This document shows, piece after piece, positions 1 through 7,936 of a stretch of DNA of 64,000 bases (within the stretch, counting starts at the first letter, position 1; the number at the start of each line of letters is the position of its first letter). The stretch is from Pseudovibrio flavus (lineage in GTDB: Bacteria > Pseudomonadota > Alphaproteobacteria > Rhizobiales > Stappiaceae). The stretch spans positions 25,169 to 89,168 of the forward strand of contig NZ_SMMA01000052.1 of assembly GCF_009711345.1 (NCBI RefSeq), in the 5' to 3' direction. The notes under the pieces are model-generated. The model saw only the letters and a list, made by a program, of their open reading frames with translations, had not been told where the DNA came from and made no database searches. Made by a program: the position numbers and the translations under genes.

Positions 1-90
1 CATAAACTCCACGGAACCGTAGTGGAAAACCCATACAAATTCGCTAGACTACTAGGCAAAGAAACATCTAACCCTAGGAGATGCCAATGA
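1..90 (+). CDS. C-terminal end of an unidentified protein (partial)
   Basis: An open frame enters from the left edge in frame 1 and stops at TGA 88-90. The last 29 residues begin HKLHGTVVENPYKFARLL and match no family I can name. The stop overlaps the ATG of the next gene in an ATGA arrangement, which suggests translational coupling and a shared transcript. The function cannot be inferred from this fragment. Confidence 0.5.
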   Translation, partial: HKLHGTVVENPYKFARLLGKETSNPRRCQ

Positions 91-530
91 AGGGGCCGCA
101 CATAAACCTCTTTGATGTTCTTGCATACGCTGGCACGCTCCCGTTTATCTTCTGCGCTGGCGCACTTTCAATGGGCTATACAGAGCTTCCGCACGTGGGC
201 ACACTCCATGAAATACTTGCCAGCTACACATTGATGATCCTCACTTTTATGGCAGGAACCCACTGGGGTGAGTACATCGCGGGCAACGTCCATAATGAAA
301 TCAACTTGCTAGTGACATCAAATGTAATCGCTCTAGGTGGCTGGATACTGTTTTTGCTAGCCCCGCCCTACACATTCTTTATCGGCTGTATTGCGTTGTT
401 CATCACGCTGCTTTGGATAGAGTGGACCCTTCATCGTCATAAGCTCATTGGCTTCAAATACTTCCGCATGCGCATCACTGCCACAGCCATTGTAACCCTG
501 TCTTTACTCGTCGCAGCCTTTGCCCCTTAG
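87..530 (+). CDS. DUF3429 family small membrane protein
   Basis: A 147-residue very hydrophobic protein with about four to five membrane segments. The sequence resembles the DUF3429 family, whose members are short inner-membrane proteins of unknown biochemical role often found near photolyase, ChrR or fatty-acid modification genes. I start it at ATG 87 rather than the ATG at 81: AGGAG at 76-80 sits six bases before ATG 87 but directly abuts ATG 81, and ATG 87 forms an ATGA overlap with the upstream stop. It precedes an MFS gene on the same strand after about 50 bases. A stress or membrane role is only a guess from neighbourhood. Confidence 0.75.
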   Translation: MKGPHINLFDVLAYAGTLPFIFCAGALSMGYTELPHVGTLHEILASYTLMILTFMAGTHWGEYIAGNVHNEINLLVTSNVIALGGWILFLLAPPYTFFIGCIALFITLLWIEWTLHRHKLIGFKYFRMRITATAIVTLSLLVAAFAP

Positions 531-584
531 CGCAGCAAATCAAACGACGCATTGCATATTTCAACTACTTTTTTGAGGTCTCTC

Positions 585-1742
585 TTGGAACTCGCCCAAA
601 CCACCCGTTCGTCGAAAGACATTTCCCTCATTCGGCTTATCTTCTTCATGCAGCCGATTATCTTTGGCGCATGGTTTCCGCGCATCGCGCAGGTACAAAC
701 GCAGCTTGGGGTGTCCGACGGGGCCCTTGCTATCGCTCTGACAGGCATGCCGATTGGCCTTATGCTTACCCTCACGTTCGCAGGTGGCGTAGTTGGTCGA
801 TACGGATTACGGCCGGTCTTTTTGAGCAGCTTTGTCTTCTTCTTTATTGCCATTCCAGCAGCTGCCGCTTCGCCATCCATCTTCATTTTGTTCGGAATGC
901 TGGCACTTGCAGGGGTAACGGTTGCGCTTTTAGAGCTCGCGATGAATGTCGCGGCAGATCAGATCGAGCGCAGAAGCGGTAAGCTCATCATGTCATCGTG
1001 TCACGGCTTTTGGAGCCTTGGTGTTCTGGTCGGCAGTTTGATCGGGTCGTGGTTTGCCTATCAAGGCATCTCCCCGTTCCATTCGCTAGGCCTTATTGGC
1101 TTGATAATGCTGGCACCTTGCCTGTTCGCTGTTGCCGCACTTTCGGATATCTCGGTACCGACGAGTAAAGAGGCCAAGTCCAGACCGCGCCTGACGATGC
1201 CACTCATTCTTCTTTGTCTCTTCCTGTTTGGCATTGCACTTACAGAAGGGGCTATGGCGGATTGGTCGGCTATTTTTATGCGCGATATTTTTGGTGCAAA
1301 CGATGGTGAGCAAGGCCTAGCGTATTCGGCATTCGCAGGCTGTATGGCACTTGGCAGGTTTTGCGGCGATGCACTTCGCGCCTCCCTTGGTGCCAAAAAC
1401 ACCGCACGCTTAACAGTGCTTCTTTGCATAGTAGGGCTGTTTACGCTGGTAGCATCGCCAGTTCTTGAGCTATCGCTGCTGGGCTTTGCGCTTATGGGCT
1501 TGGGTGCTTCCACCGGCTTCCCGCTGGCAATAACCGCAGCATCTGAAAAAGGCGGAACCTCTCCTGCGGCCAACGTGGCTCTGGTTTCACAAATAGGCAT
1601 GGCAGGCTTTCTGATCGGCCCACTGATCATCGGAACCGCATCAGACTTCGTTGGCATTAAGCTTGCGTTTTTATTGATGTTCCCGCTGCTACTTATGAGC
1701 CTTTTCACATCGGCTTCGGTGACACAGAAAACAGACCAATAA
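585..1742 (+). CDS. MFS transporter (YbjJ/fucose-permease-like)
   Basis: A roughly 385-residue major facilitator permease with about 12 hydrophobic segments. A charged loop near residues 190-200 (SKEAKSRPRL) separates the two six-helix halves. Inner membrane; substrate unknown. The start is uncertain because no ATG lies near the N-terminus. TTG at 585 is preceded by GAGG at 575-578 with good spacing; TTGs at 552 and 573 are alternatives. The gene lies 54 bases after the DUF3429 gene, probably cotranscribed, and ends at a bidirectional terminator shared with the convergent PstS-like gene. Confidence 0.8.
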   Translation: MELAQTTRSSKDISLIRLIFFMQPIIFGAWFPRIAQVQTQLGVSDGALAIALTGMPIGLMLTLTFAGGVVGRYGLRPVFLSSFVFFFIAIPAAAASPSIFILFGMLALAGVTVALLELAMNVAADQIERRSGKLIMSSCHGFWSLGVLVGSLIGSWFAYQGISPFHSLGLIGLIMLAPCLFAVAALSDISVPTSKEAKSRPRLTMPLILLCLFLFGIALTEGAMADWSAIFMRDIFGANDGEQGLAYSAFAGCMALGRFCGDALRASLGAKNTARLTVLLCIVGLFTLVASPVLELSLLGFALMGLGASTGFPLAITAASEKGGTSPAANVALVSQIGMAGFLIGPLIIGTASDFVGIKLAFLLMFPLLLMSLFTSASVTQKTDQ

Positions 1743-1764
1743 AAAAGGGCCTCAAGGCCCTTTT
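1743..1764. terminator. Bidirectional terminator between the MFS and PstS-like genes
   Basis: AAAAGGGCC and GGCCCTTTT pair around a TCAA loop, giving a GC-rich stem with A/T tracts on both flanks. It lies between two convergent genes and can serve both. Confidence 0.85.
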
Positions 1765-1767
1765 CTC

Positions 1768-2829
1768 CTATTTAACAGTCTTCACCAGCCTTTTGGCTTC
1801 GTGACGAATAGCATCTGGCATCGGCACATAACCCAAGCGAACCGCCGTTGCGCGCACACGACCACTAAGTAGGAAATCCGCCAGTTCCTTGATCGCATCA
1901 CTCTTGGCTGTGTCTTTGTACGACTTGTCGATCAGCATCCAGTAGAACGAAACAATCGGATAGGCATTTGTGCCCTCAGGGTCCGGAACAAAGACCATCA
2001 AGTCATCCGTTCCCTTTAAAGCAGCCTCCTGAACGGCCAGTTCACCAGACTGCATGGAGGGAGCTACAAACTGCCCAGCTTTGTTTTCAAGCGATGCCAT
2101 TTGCAGCTTGCCCCCCACACCGAAGGCATAGGACGCATACCCAATCGTTCCGGGTGTTGCTTTAACAAGCTCAACGAGTTCCTCGTTGGATTTGGCGAAC
2201 TTTGTGCCATCAGGAAAGATACCGGCAACTTCCATGGCAGGCCCAACCTCCGCCCAAACTTTACTGATTTCTTTCAGGTGGTTGGTTAGCGTATAGGTCG
2301 CCCCGCTACCCAGATTGGGCGCGATTATTTTAATCGGCAGATCGGGAAGTGTGACGCCATCATTGCTGCTTGCAATCTGCGGGTCGTTCCAATTGGTTAT
2401 AGAGCCGTCGAAAATTCCTGAAAGCGCCTGCCTAGACAGCCGCAAGTTCTTAATGCCATCCAGATTATAGAAAACACCAATCATACCGGATGTAATAGGC
2501 AAAGCTAAAAAGCTCTCGCGTAGATCCTGCCCTTCAATTTGATCCAAAGGAGCTCCGGCAATCGCGTAATCCGCCGTCCGGTTCATAAAGGCGAACACGC
2601 CCTGCGCAGTCCCTGCTGGCACATAGGTTACCACCACGTCTTGGTGATCTTTCATGAATAAGGAAATTGCATCCTCATAAAGGACGGTTGGAAACCCAGC
2701 ACCAGCACCAATGAGATTGGTTTTTTGATCGGATTCCGTAGACGCCTGCTGCGCAGACAATTCCGTAGTGACATTTGCAATAAGAGCAAATGCCATGACT
2801 GCATAGACCCAGCGTACCGCTTTAATCAT
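1768..2829 (-). CDS. PstS-like periplasmic substrate-binding protein (divergent paralogue)
   Basis: A 353-residue secreted binding protein with an N-terminal signal sequence (hydrophobic stretch to about residue 26). It aligns along its length with the canonical PstS encoded at 14070-15098; for example, RLSRQALSGIFDGSITNWNDP matches RLSREAYSGIFAGEIERWNDP apart from a few positions. The phosphate-contacting residues are changed. The GSDAG motif is IAGAP (Asp to Gly92), and RRSDSSGT is APNLGSGA (the key Arg becomes Pro171). The gene stands alone, without permease or ATPase, and I see no Pho box upstream. It probably binds something other than phosphate, or acts as a sensor or scaffold. Family membership is firm; ligand unknown. 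Confidence 0.85.
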   Translation of the reverse strand: MIKAVRWVYAVMAFALIANVTTELSAQQASTESDQKTNLIGAGAGFPTVLYEDAISLFMKDHQDVVVTYVPAGTAQGVFAFMNRTADYAIAGAPLDQIEGQDLRESFLALPITSGMIGVFYNLDGIKNLRLSRQALSGIFDGSITNWNDPQIASSNDGVTLPDLPIKIIAPNLGSGATYTLTNHLKEISKVWAEVGPAMEVAGIFPDGTKFAKSNEELVELVKATPGTIGYASYAFGVGGKLQMASLENKAGQFVAPSMQSGELAVQEAALKGTDDLMVFVPDPEGTNAYPIVSFYWMLIDKSYKDTAKSDAIKELADFLLSGRVRATAVRLGYVPMPDAIRHEAKRLVKTVK

Positions 2830-3019
2830 GGCCTTTCCTTTCCTTCAGACACCGGTATCTAGCTACCAGTTCTTCAAGTTTGCCCGATTAATGCGCCGCT
2901 CTCCCCTTGGCAGTGCGATCTCCGCCCATGCCTTGCACCTGCACAGACGGATGCTGATAGTGCACCGAAAAAGACCTTGAGACAAATTTTGGCTGATGTC
3001 TTGCTAAACGAAGGCTAGC

Positions 3020-3052
3020 AAAAAAGAAAAGGCCCGGAATGATCCGGGCCTT
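3020..3052 (-). terminator. Rho-independent terminator of rpoE-chrR
   Basis: On the minus strand AAGGCCCGGA / TCCGGGCCTT form a ten-base stem with an ATCA/TGAT-type four-base loop, followed by a T-rich tract. It lies just past the chrR stop. Confidence 0.85.
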
Positions 3053-3058
3053 GGAGGG

Positions 3059-3736
3059 TTAGAAACCGATAAACGGTTGCAGTAATTTATTGATCACGCC
3101 TTTGAACTGCAGCGGCGCATCCGTCACTACCAAGCAGATGCAATCTTCTTCCGTATCAGCGATCGGCTGGTGGTGAACAGAGCCATCCATTTCCTGTACA
3201 TCGCCAGCTTTGTATCGCCCCGTTTCGTCAGAGAACGAACCCTTGAGGACCATCGTCATTTCGTGGCCATGGTGGCTGTGCTCCGGCGTTACAAAACCGG
3301 GAGAGAGCTTGAGTAAGCGGACCTTTTCACCCGGGAGCACGTCCACGGGGAGTGGATATTGCTTAACGCCGGGCGCGACAGTTTTCCATTTGAGCTCATC
3401 GAAGCCGCCATCCAACAGCAACTGCAGCGGCTCAGGCAACCCAACCATATCTGCGGAAGCAACCTTGCTTGAAGATGTTCCTACTCCGTTAACGGCTGAT
3501 GTCTCCACCGCATTGCTATCGATCCGAGCCATAAGCTGGTCGAAAGCGTCTGCGCTCACGGGAGTACACTCAATGTCGTTTAGCAGGACGCCACCAACCA
3601 CCTCCGCAGTTCGAACGCGCTCACGACAGCTTTCGCACACGGAGAGGTGACTTGATACGAAAAGGCGGGACGCGGCTGACATCGCGCCTGCTGCGTAGCT
3701 CAGGATTGTTTCATCGCTGGGGTGATGGTTAATCAT
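3059..3736 (-). CDS. chrR: ChrR family zinc-binding anti-sigma factor
   Basis: A 225-residue cytoplasmic anti-sigma factor. The N-terminal ZAS domain shows the expected zinc ligands: His4 or His5, His30, Cys34 and Cys37 in SSHLSVCESC. The C-terminal cupin has a metal-ligand pattern PEHSHHGHE followed by VHHQP. In Rhodobacter sphaeroides, ChrR holds RpoE until singlet oxygen triggers its release and turnover; the cupin half is needed for that response. The gene overlaps the sigma gene by four bases (ATGA), typical of sigma/anti-sigma pairs that need fixed stoichiometry. The domain order and length match the family well. Confidence 0.93.
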   Translation of the reverse strand: MINHHPSDETILSYAAGAMSAASRLFVSSHLSVCESCRERVRTAEVVGGVLLNDIECTPVSADAFDQLMARIDSNAVETSAVNGVGTSSSKVASADMVGLPEPLQLLLDGGFDELKWKTVAPGVKQYPLPVDVLPGEKVRLLKLSPGFVTPEHSHHGHEMTMVLKGSFSDETGRYKAGDVQEMDGSVHHQPIADTEEDCICLVVTDAPLQFKGVINKLLQPFIGF

Positions 3737-4335
3737 TGTTCCAGATCCGCCAGTAAAGTTCTGAGTCTTCCAAATGCCAAGCGCAGACGCGACTTCACAG
3801 TACCAAGAGGCAATTGAAGACGGCTGGCAATTTCAGCATGGGTTGCATGTTCGTAGAACGAGAGCTTGATCACTTCGGCCTGATTTGAGGGAAGCTGTGT
3901 GAGGGCTACCTCTACCGCCTCTCCAATGACGCCTTGATCGACGTAGGCTTCTTGATCACCTTCTTCGACCATTGCCTGCTCGAAGAAAAACTCTTCTTTC
4001 TGAACGAACCGGCCCTCCTTACGAAGGCGATCTATTCTTAGATTTCTCGCTATCGTAAAAATCCACGTAGACGCCGCCGCTTTCGCAGGATCATAAAGTC
4101 CCGCTTTACGCCAGATCGACATAAAGGTTTCCTGAACCAGTTCTTCTGCAAAAGGTTCAGAGGATCCAGATCTGATGTAAAATGACTTTAAGCGAGGCGC
4201 AAAGTGGTCGAACAAGGCCTTGAAAGCCGAGCGATCAGAGCATTCTCCGACCGAGACCAAATGGGCACTGAGTTTCCTTGGATCCAAACCCAAGTCCCTC
4301 TCTACTTTAAGCGTAAGCTGCTCACACGTCACCAC
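3733..4335 (-). CDS. rpoE: ECF sigma factor RpoE (ECF11 type)
   Basis: A 200-residue ECF sigma factor. Region 2 spans roughly residues 40-105 (DHFAPRLKSFY to RNLRIDRLRKE). Region 4 lies near residues 140-195 with a helix-turn-helix (THAEIASRLQLPLGTVKSRLRLA). The adjacent chrR makes this the singlet-oxygen-type ECF11 group. The start appears to be GTG (4333-4335, with a second GTG right after), preceded by AGGA; a shorter start is possible. A TGATCC-type promoter upstream suggests autoregulation. Targets in this window are the oppositely oriented FAD-oxidoreductase operon and the DUF6134-SDR-NTF2 operon. Confidence 0.92.
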   Translation of the reverse strand: MVTCEQLTLKVERDLGLDPRKLSAHLVSVGECSDRSAFKALFDHFAPRLKSFYIRSGSSEPFAEELVQETFMSIWRKAGLYDPAKAAASTWIFTIARNLRIDRLRKEGRFVQKEEFFFEQAMVEEGDQEAYVDQGVIGEAVEVALTQLPSNQAEVIKLSFYEHATHAEIASRLQLPLGTVKSRLRLAFGRLRTLLADLEQ

Positions 4336-4366
4336 GAGACTATCCTGCTGTGTTTGACATCACTTG

Positions 4367-4396
4367 CAACTACGCAAGTTCAATTGAACCGGATCA
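4367..4396 (-). promoter_or_regulatory. Predicted RpoE-dependent promoter of rpoE-chrR
   Basis: Minus-strand TGATCC (4391-4396) with an 18-base spacer and TAGTTG at 4367-4372. TGATCC is the known -35 of Rhodobacter RpoE promoters; the -10 is a weaker match. The identical spacing at two other units in this locus supports it. Confidence 0.6.
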
Positions 4397-4429
4397 CACA
4401 ACCACACATATTTTTTTAGGGCGGTTGAG

Positions 4430-4459
4430 TGATCCATAGCTGATTAGCGACCTTATGAT
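4430..4459 (+). promoter_or_regulatory. Predicted RpoE-dependent promoter of the FAD oxidoreductase operon
   Basis: TGATCC (4430-4435), an 18-base spacer, then TATGAT (4454-4459), about 30 bases before the ATG at 4491. This matches the ECF11 consensus well and is the best of the three copies seen here. Confidence 0.7.
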
Positions 4460-4490
4460 GCCAAAAAGGAAATGAATTGGAAGACATTTA

Positions 4491-5837
4491 ATGCGCATCG
4501 CAATTATCGGTTCTGGCATATCAGGTCTCTCCGCCGCTTGGCTCCTGTCACGCGAGCATGACGTCCATCTCTTTGAGAAGGATGATCGTCTCGGCGGTCA
4601 CGCCAACACGCAGAATGTCACCGTAGACGGATCTAATGTTTCCGTGGACACGGGGTTCATCGTCTACAACAATCGGACCTACCCAAACCTAAGAGCGCTT
4701 TTTGACCATTTAGAGGTTTCGACATCTGCCTCAGACATGTCGTTTGCTGTGAGTACCCGTAACGGATTACTCGAATACTCCGGCACCGGCCTCTCAGGCC
4801 TGTTCGCCCAGCCGAAAAACGTCTTCAGCCCCACTTTCTGGGGCATGCTTAACGACGTGCGTCGTTTCTACTCCTATGCCGCAACTGACAGCCTGCAAGA
4901 GAAGAACCTCAAAGTTACTCTGGGAGATTACCTGAAGAGGGAACGATATGGATCAGCGTTTATTAATGACCATCTAATCCCGATGGGGGCCGCGATCTGG
5001 TCCACCCCGGCTGAGCAGATGCTGGCGTTCCCGCTAAGCTCCTTTGTCGATTTTTGCGAAAACCACGGCCTCATCCAGTTCCGCAATCGTCCCCGCTGGC
5101 GCACGGTAACGGCTGGCTCGGCTCAGTACGTCAGCAAGTTGGCGAACGGCATTTCTGGCGGAGTGCACCTCAACGCCGCGATAGACAGTATTGAACGTCG
5201 TCCCGGGTTCGTGGAGCTGATCCATCGCAATGGTGACCGTCAACGCTTCGATCACGTTGTTCTAGCGACCCACTCTGACCAATCACTAAAACTGCTTCAA
5301 GCGTCTGAAACAGGGGCAACTACCGCGGAAGAAGAGTTGCTCTCGGCGATACGGTACCAGCGTAATCTGGCGGTGCTGCATACTGATGCAAGCTTAATGC
5401 CTAAGTCTCGTAAGGTTTGGTCTAGCTGGAACTATATAGAGAGCGAGCACCAAGGCACCAAGCAACTCTGCCTCTCTTACTGGATGAACCGCCTCCAGCC
5501 CCTGCCCTGCGAGAAGGACCTATTCGTTACGCTGAACCCTGAAATACCGCCAGCAGACGGCAGTATTTTGCGGTCTATGATCTACCATCACCCGATTTTC
5601 GATAGCGCAGCGATGGAAGCTCAAAAGCAGCTTTGGTCTTTGCAGGGAGATCGCCGGACATGGTTCTGCGGTGCCTATTTCGGGCATGGTTTCCATGAAG
5701 ACGGTCTTCAAGCGGGCCTAGCAGTAGCAGAGCAGCTTGGAGGCGTGCGCCGTCCGTGGACTGTCCAAAACGAGTCCTCTCGCATACACTTGCCAAGTAA
5801 TAGTCAACGCGGAATCAAGCAAGAGGTAGCTGCTTGA
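4491..5837 (+). CDS. FAD-dependent amine-oxidase-family oxidoreductase
   Basis: A 448-residue flavoprotein with an N-terminal Rossmann motif GSGISGLSAAW (from residue 7) and an FAD ribose-binding Glu/Lys/Asp pattern (LFEKDDRLGGHANT). A C-terminal flavin-contact stretch reads WFCGAYFGHGFHEDGLQAGL. It belongs to the NAD(P)/FAD-binding family found beside DUF1365 and CFA-like methyltransferase genes. In R. sphaeroides, related RpoE-controlled genes act in making methylated and furan fatty acids from cis-unsaturated phospholipid chains. A desaturase or oxidase role on fatty acyl chains is therefore inferred. It is the first gene of a four-gene operon, one base from the next gene, behind the RpoE-type promoter. 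Confidence 0.85.
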   Translation: MRIAIIGSGISGLSAAWLLSREHDVHLFEKDDRLGGHANTQNVTVDGSNVSVDTGFIVYNNRTYPNLRALFDHLEVSTSASDMSFAVSTRNGLLEYSGTGLSGLFAQPKNVFSPTFWGMLNDVRRFYSYAATDSLQEKNLKVTLGDYLKRERYGSAFINDHLIPMGAAIWSTPAEQMLAFPLSSFVDFCENHGLIQFRNRPRWRTVTAGSAQYVSKLANGISGGVHLNAAIDSIERRPGFVELIHRNGDRQRFDHVVLATHSDQSLKLLQASETGATTAEEELLSAIRYQRNLAVLHTDASLMPKSRKVWSSWNYIESEHQGTKQLCLSYWMNRLQPLPCEKDLFVTLNPEIPPADGSILRSMIYHHPIFDSAAMEAQKQLWSLQGDRRTWFCGAYFGHGFHEDGLQAGLAVAEQLGGVRRPWTVQNESSRIHLPSNSQRGIKQEVAA

Positions 5838-5838
5838 G

Positions 5839-6699
5839 ATGCAAGTAACTGTAGAGAACAAGCCGGCTGACGACAGGGACACTTCGCTAAGTGGTGAAGA
5901 CCTCTGTCTTTATGCGGGCGAGGTCATGCATCGCAGGCATCACCCCAAAGAACACAAGCTGAACTACAAGGTTTTCTCAGCCTATGCGGACGTTGACAAT
6001 CTGAAAACCACCCAGCGCGGCTGGCGTGTTTTCAAAGCAAATGCGCTAGCGCTGTTTTCCATTAATGAGCGTGACCACATGGACGAGGGCTTCAACGACC
6101 TTCGACAGTATGTGGAGCATATGCTTTGCGAGGGCGCCATTGATTGGAAGCCGCACACGATAAAGATGCTGTGCTATCCGCGCTTCCTTGGCAGGGCGTT
6201 CAACCCGTTGACGATATACTTCTGCTTTTCCGACGAGCAGACGCTTGATGCGATTGTCTATCAGGTAAACAACACCTTTGGTCAGCGCCACCACTATGTG
6301 GTTTCAACAAAAGGTGAGCGAAAAAAGCTCCTATCTCACAGTTGCCCGAAGACCTTCTATGTTTCTCCGTTCATGGAGGTGAATGGCTATTATGATTTCC
6401 GTCTCGCCACGCCTGATGAAAAAATCCACGTTCACATCAATCATCGCGACGAGAAAAAGCTGCTCTTAACTGCGATTTTCAATGGCACCAAGACACAGGC
6501 AACAACCGCAACTCTCTTGGTTTATGCTCTCAAATACGCCCAAGGCAGCCTCAAGATTTTGGCGGGCATTCATTGGGAAGCACTCAAGCTCTGGTTAAAG
6601 GGCATCAAACTTGTGCCAAGACCGGCACCACCAGCACGGCAAGTAACGGCGGCAATCAAACAAGCAAGTTATAACGAGGGAATGGGTCATGACGATTGA
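5839..6699 (+). CDS. DUF1365 domain protein
   Basis: A 286-residue DUF1365 protein. Conserved features visible are LCLYAGEVMHRRHHPKEHKLNY at the start (DUF1365 members typically begin with Y-x-G-x-V-x-H-R-R), LCYPRFLGRAFNPLTIYFCF in the middle and KTFYVSPFM. The family has no established biochemistry. It is almost always next to a CFA-type methyltransferase and an FAD oxidoreductase, as here, which suggests a partner role in acyl-chain modification. The start follows the upstream stop by one base, and the end overlaps the next gene by 11 bases, so translation is probably coupled. Confidence 0.85.
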   Translation: MQVTVENKPADDRDTSLSGEDLCLYAGEVMHRRHHPKEHKLNYKVFSAYADVDNLKTTQRGWRVFKANALALFSINERDHMDEGFNDLRQYVEHMLCEGAIDWKPHTIKMLCYPRFLGRAFNPLTIYFCFSDEQTLDAIVYQVNNTFGQRHHYVVSTKGERKKLLSHSCPKTFYVSPFMEVNGYYDFRLATPDEKIHVHINHRDEKKLLLTAIFNGTKTQATTATLLVYALKYAQGSLKILAGIHWEALKLWLKGIKLVPRPAPPARQVTAAIKQASYNEGMGHDD

Positions 6700-7936
6700 A
6701 GACAACGCCAACCGACAGAGCAACATTCTCTCCCATCAGGCCCAAAGCCTTGCACTACCCCGTCTTAACCTATGGCGGCGTCTTGTTGTTAAGGTTCTCA
6801 CCCACATCAAGATCGGCCATCTACGCGTGGAGTTTTGTGAAGGCACAGCCATGGAGTTCGGCACTCCTACACCTGAACTGCAGCCCGTCACTGTTATGAT
6901 GCATAGCGATAAGCCGTTTCGTCGTTTGGCTCTCGGCGGTCATCTTGCGCTAGCTGAAAGCTATATGGACGGACAATGGAGCTGCTCAAGCCTGAAGGCG
7001 CTGTTTGACCTGTTTCTTGCAAACACCAAAATGTTGGAAGGCATCAACCAGAAGGGCCAGCTCAACATCTGGCTGTCTCGCCTGCGCCATCTGGCCAATG
7101 CCAATACCCGTAAAGGCAGCAAGCGAAACATTGCCTACCACTACGATCTCGGGAATGACTTCTACGAGGAGTGGCTTGATCCTTCCATGACTTACTCCTC
7201 AGCCTACAAGCTCTCACAGGATGAGCCACTTGAGGATGCCCAATACCGCAAATACAAGCGAGTGCTTGAGCTTGCAGGCGCTGTGAAAGGTGAAAGCCTC
7301 TTGGAAATCGGCTGCGGTTGGGGCGGCATGGCAGAGGCTGCGGCCCGCCAAGGCATCAACAGCCATGGCATCACGCTCTCAAAAGAACAGCTTGCATACG
7401 CCAAAAAGCGTAGCGTTGATAAAGGCTTCTCCAACCTCGCCGAGTTCGAACTTCGCGACTACCGCGATACCGAAGGCAAGTATGATCACATTGTCTCTAT
7501 CGAGATGATCGAGGCTGTAGGCGAAGAAAACTGGAATAGCTACTTCAACATCATTCGAGAGCGGTTGAAGGATGATGGGTCCGCAGTCATTCAAGGCATT
7601 GTGATTGATGAAGACCGCTATGAAAATTACCGCAACCGCGTTGATTTCATTCAAAAATACATTTTCCCGGGCGGCATGTTGCCAAGCCCTTCTGCCCTTA
7701 AAAAGTCCATTGAAGCAGCAGGGCTGCAGCTCGTTCACGAAGAGTATTTCGGGCTTGATTACGCCGCAACGCTAGGCCGGTGGGACGAAGCATTTTCAAG
7801 GGCGTGGACCGACTTACAGGCGCAAGGTTTTGACGAGCGGTTCCGCCGTATGTGGCACTATTATCTGGCCTACTGTCAGGCCGGTTTTGAAGCAAAGTCA
7901 ATCGATGTCGGTTTCTTCAAAATCCAGAAGGCTTAG
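6689..7936 (+). CDS. Cyclopropane-fatty-acyl-phospholipid synthase-like methyltransferase
   Basis: A 415-residue SAM-dependent methyltransferase of the CFA synthase family. The SAM motif I LEIGCGWGG is near residue 205 and the catalytic region SIEMIEAVGEENW near residue 270. The N-terminal lipid-binding region includes GGHLALAESYMDGQW. Family enzymes add a methylene or methyl to cis double bonds of membrane phospholipids at the inner membrane face. With the adjacent flavoprotein it could make methylated unsaturated chains, as proposed for the UfaM-type enzyme of Rhodobacter, rather than plain cyclopropane. It overlaps both neighbours, so it is tightly coupled in the operon. Confidence 0.9.
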   Translation: MTIEDNANRQSNILSHQAQSLALPRLNLWRRLVVKVLTHIKIGHLRVEFCEGTAMEFGTPTPELQPVTVMMHSDKPFRRLALGGHLALAESYMDGQWSCSSLKALFDLFLANTKMLEGINQKGQLNIWLSRLRHLANANTRKGSKRNIAYHYDLGNDFYEEWLDPSMTYSSAYKLSQDEPLEDAQYRKYKRVLELAGAVKGESLLEIGCGWGGMAEAAARQGINSHGITLSKEQLAYAKKRSVDKGFSNLAEFELRDYRDTEGKYDHIVSIEMIEAVGEENWNSYFNIIRERLKDDGSAVIQGIVIDEDRYENYRNRVDFIQKYIFPGGMLPSPSALKKSIEAAGLQLVHEEYFGLDYAATLGRWDEAFSRAWTDLQAQGFDERFRRMWHYYLAYCQAGFEAKSIDVGFFKIQKA

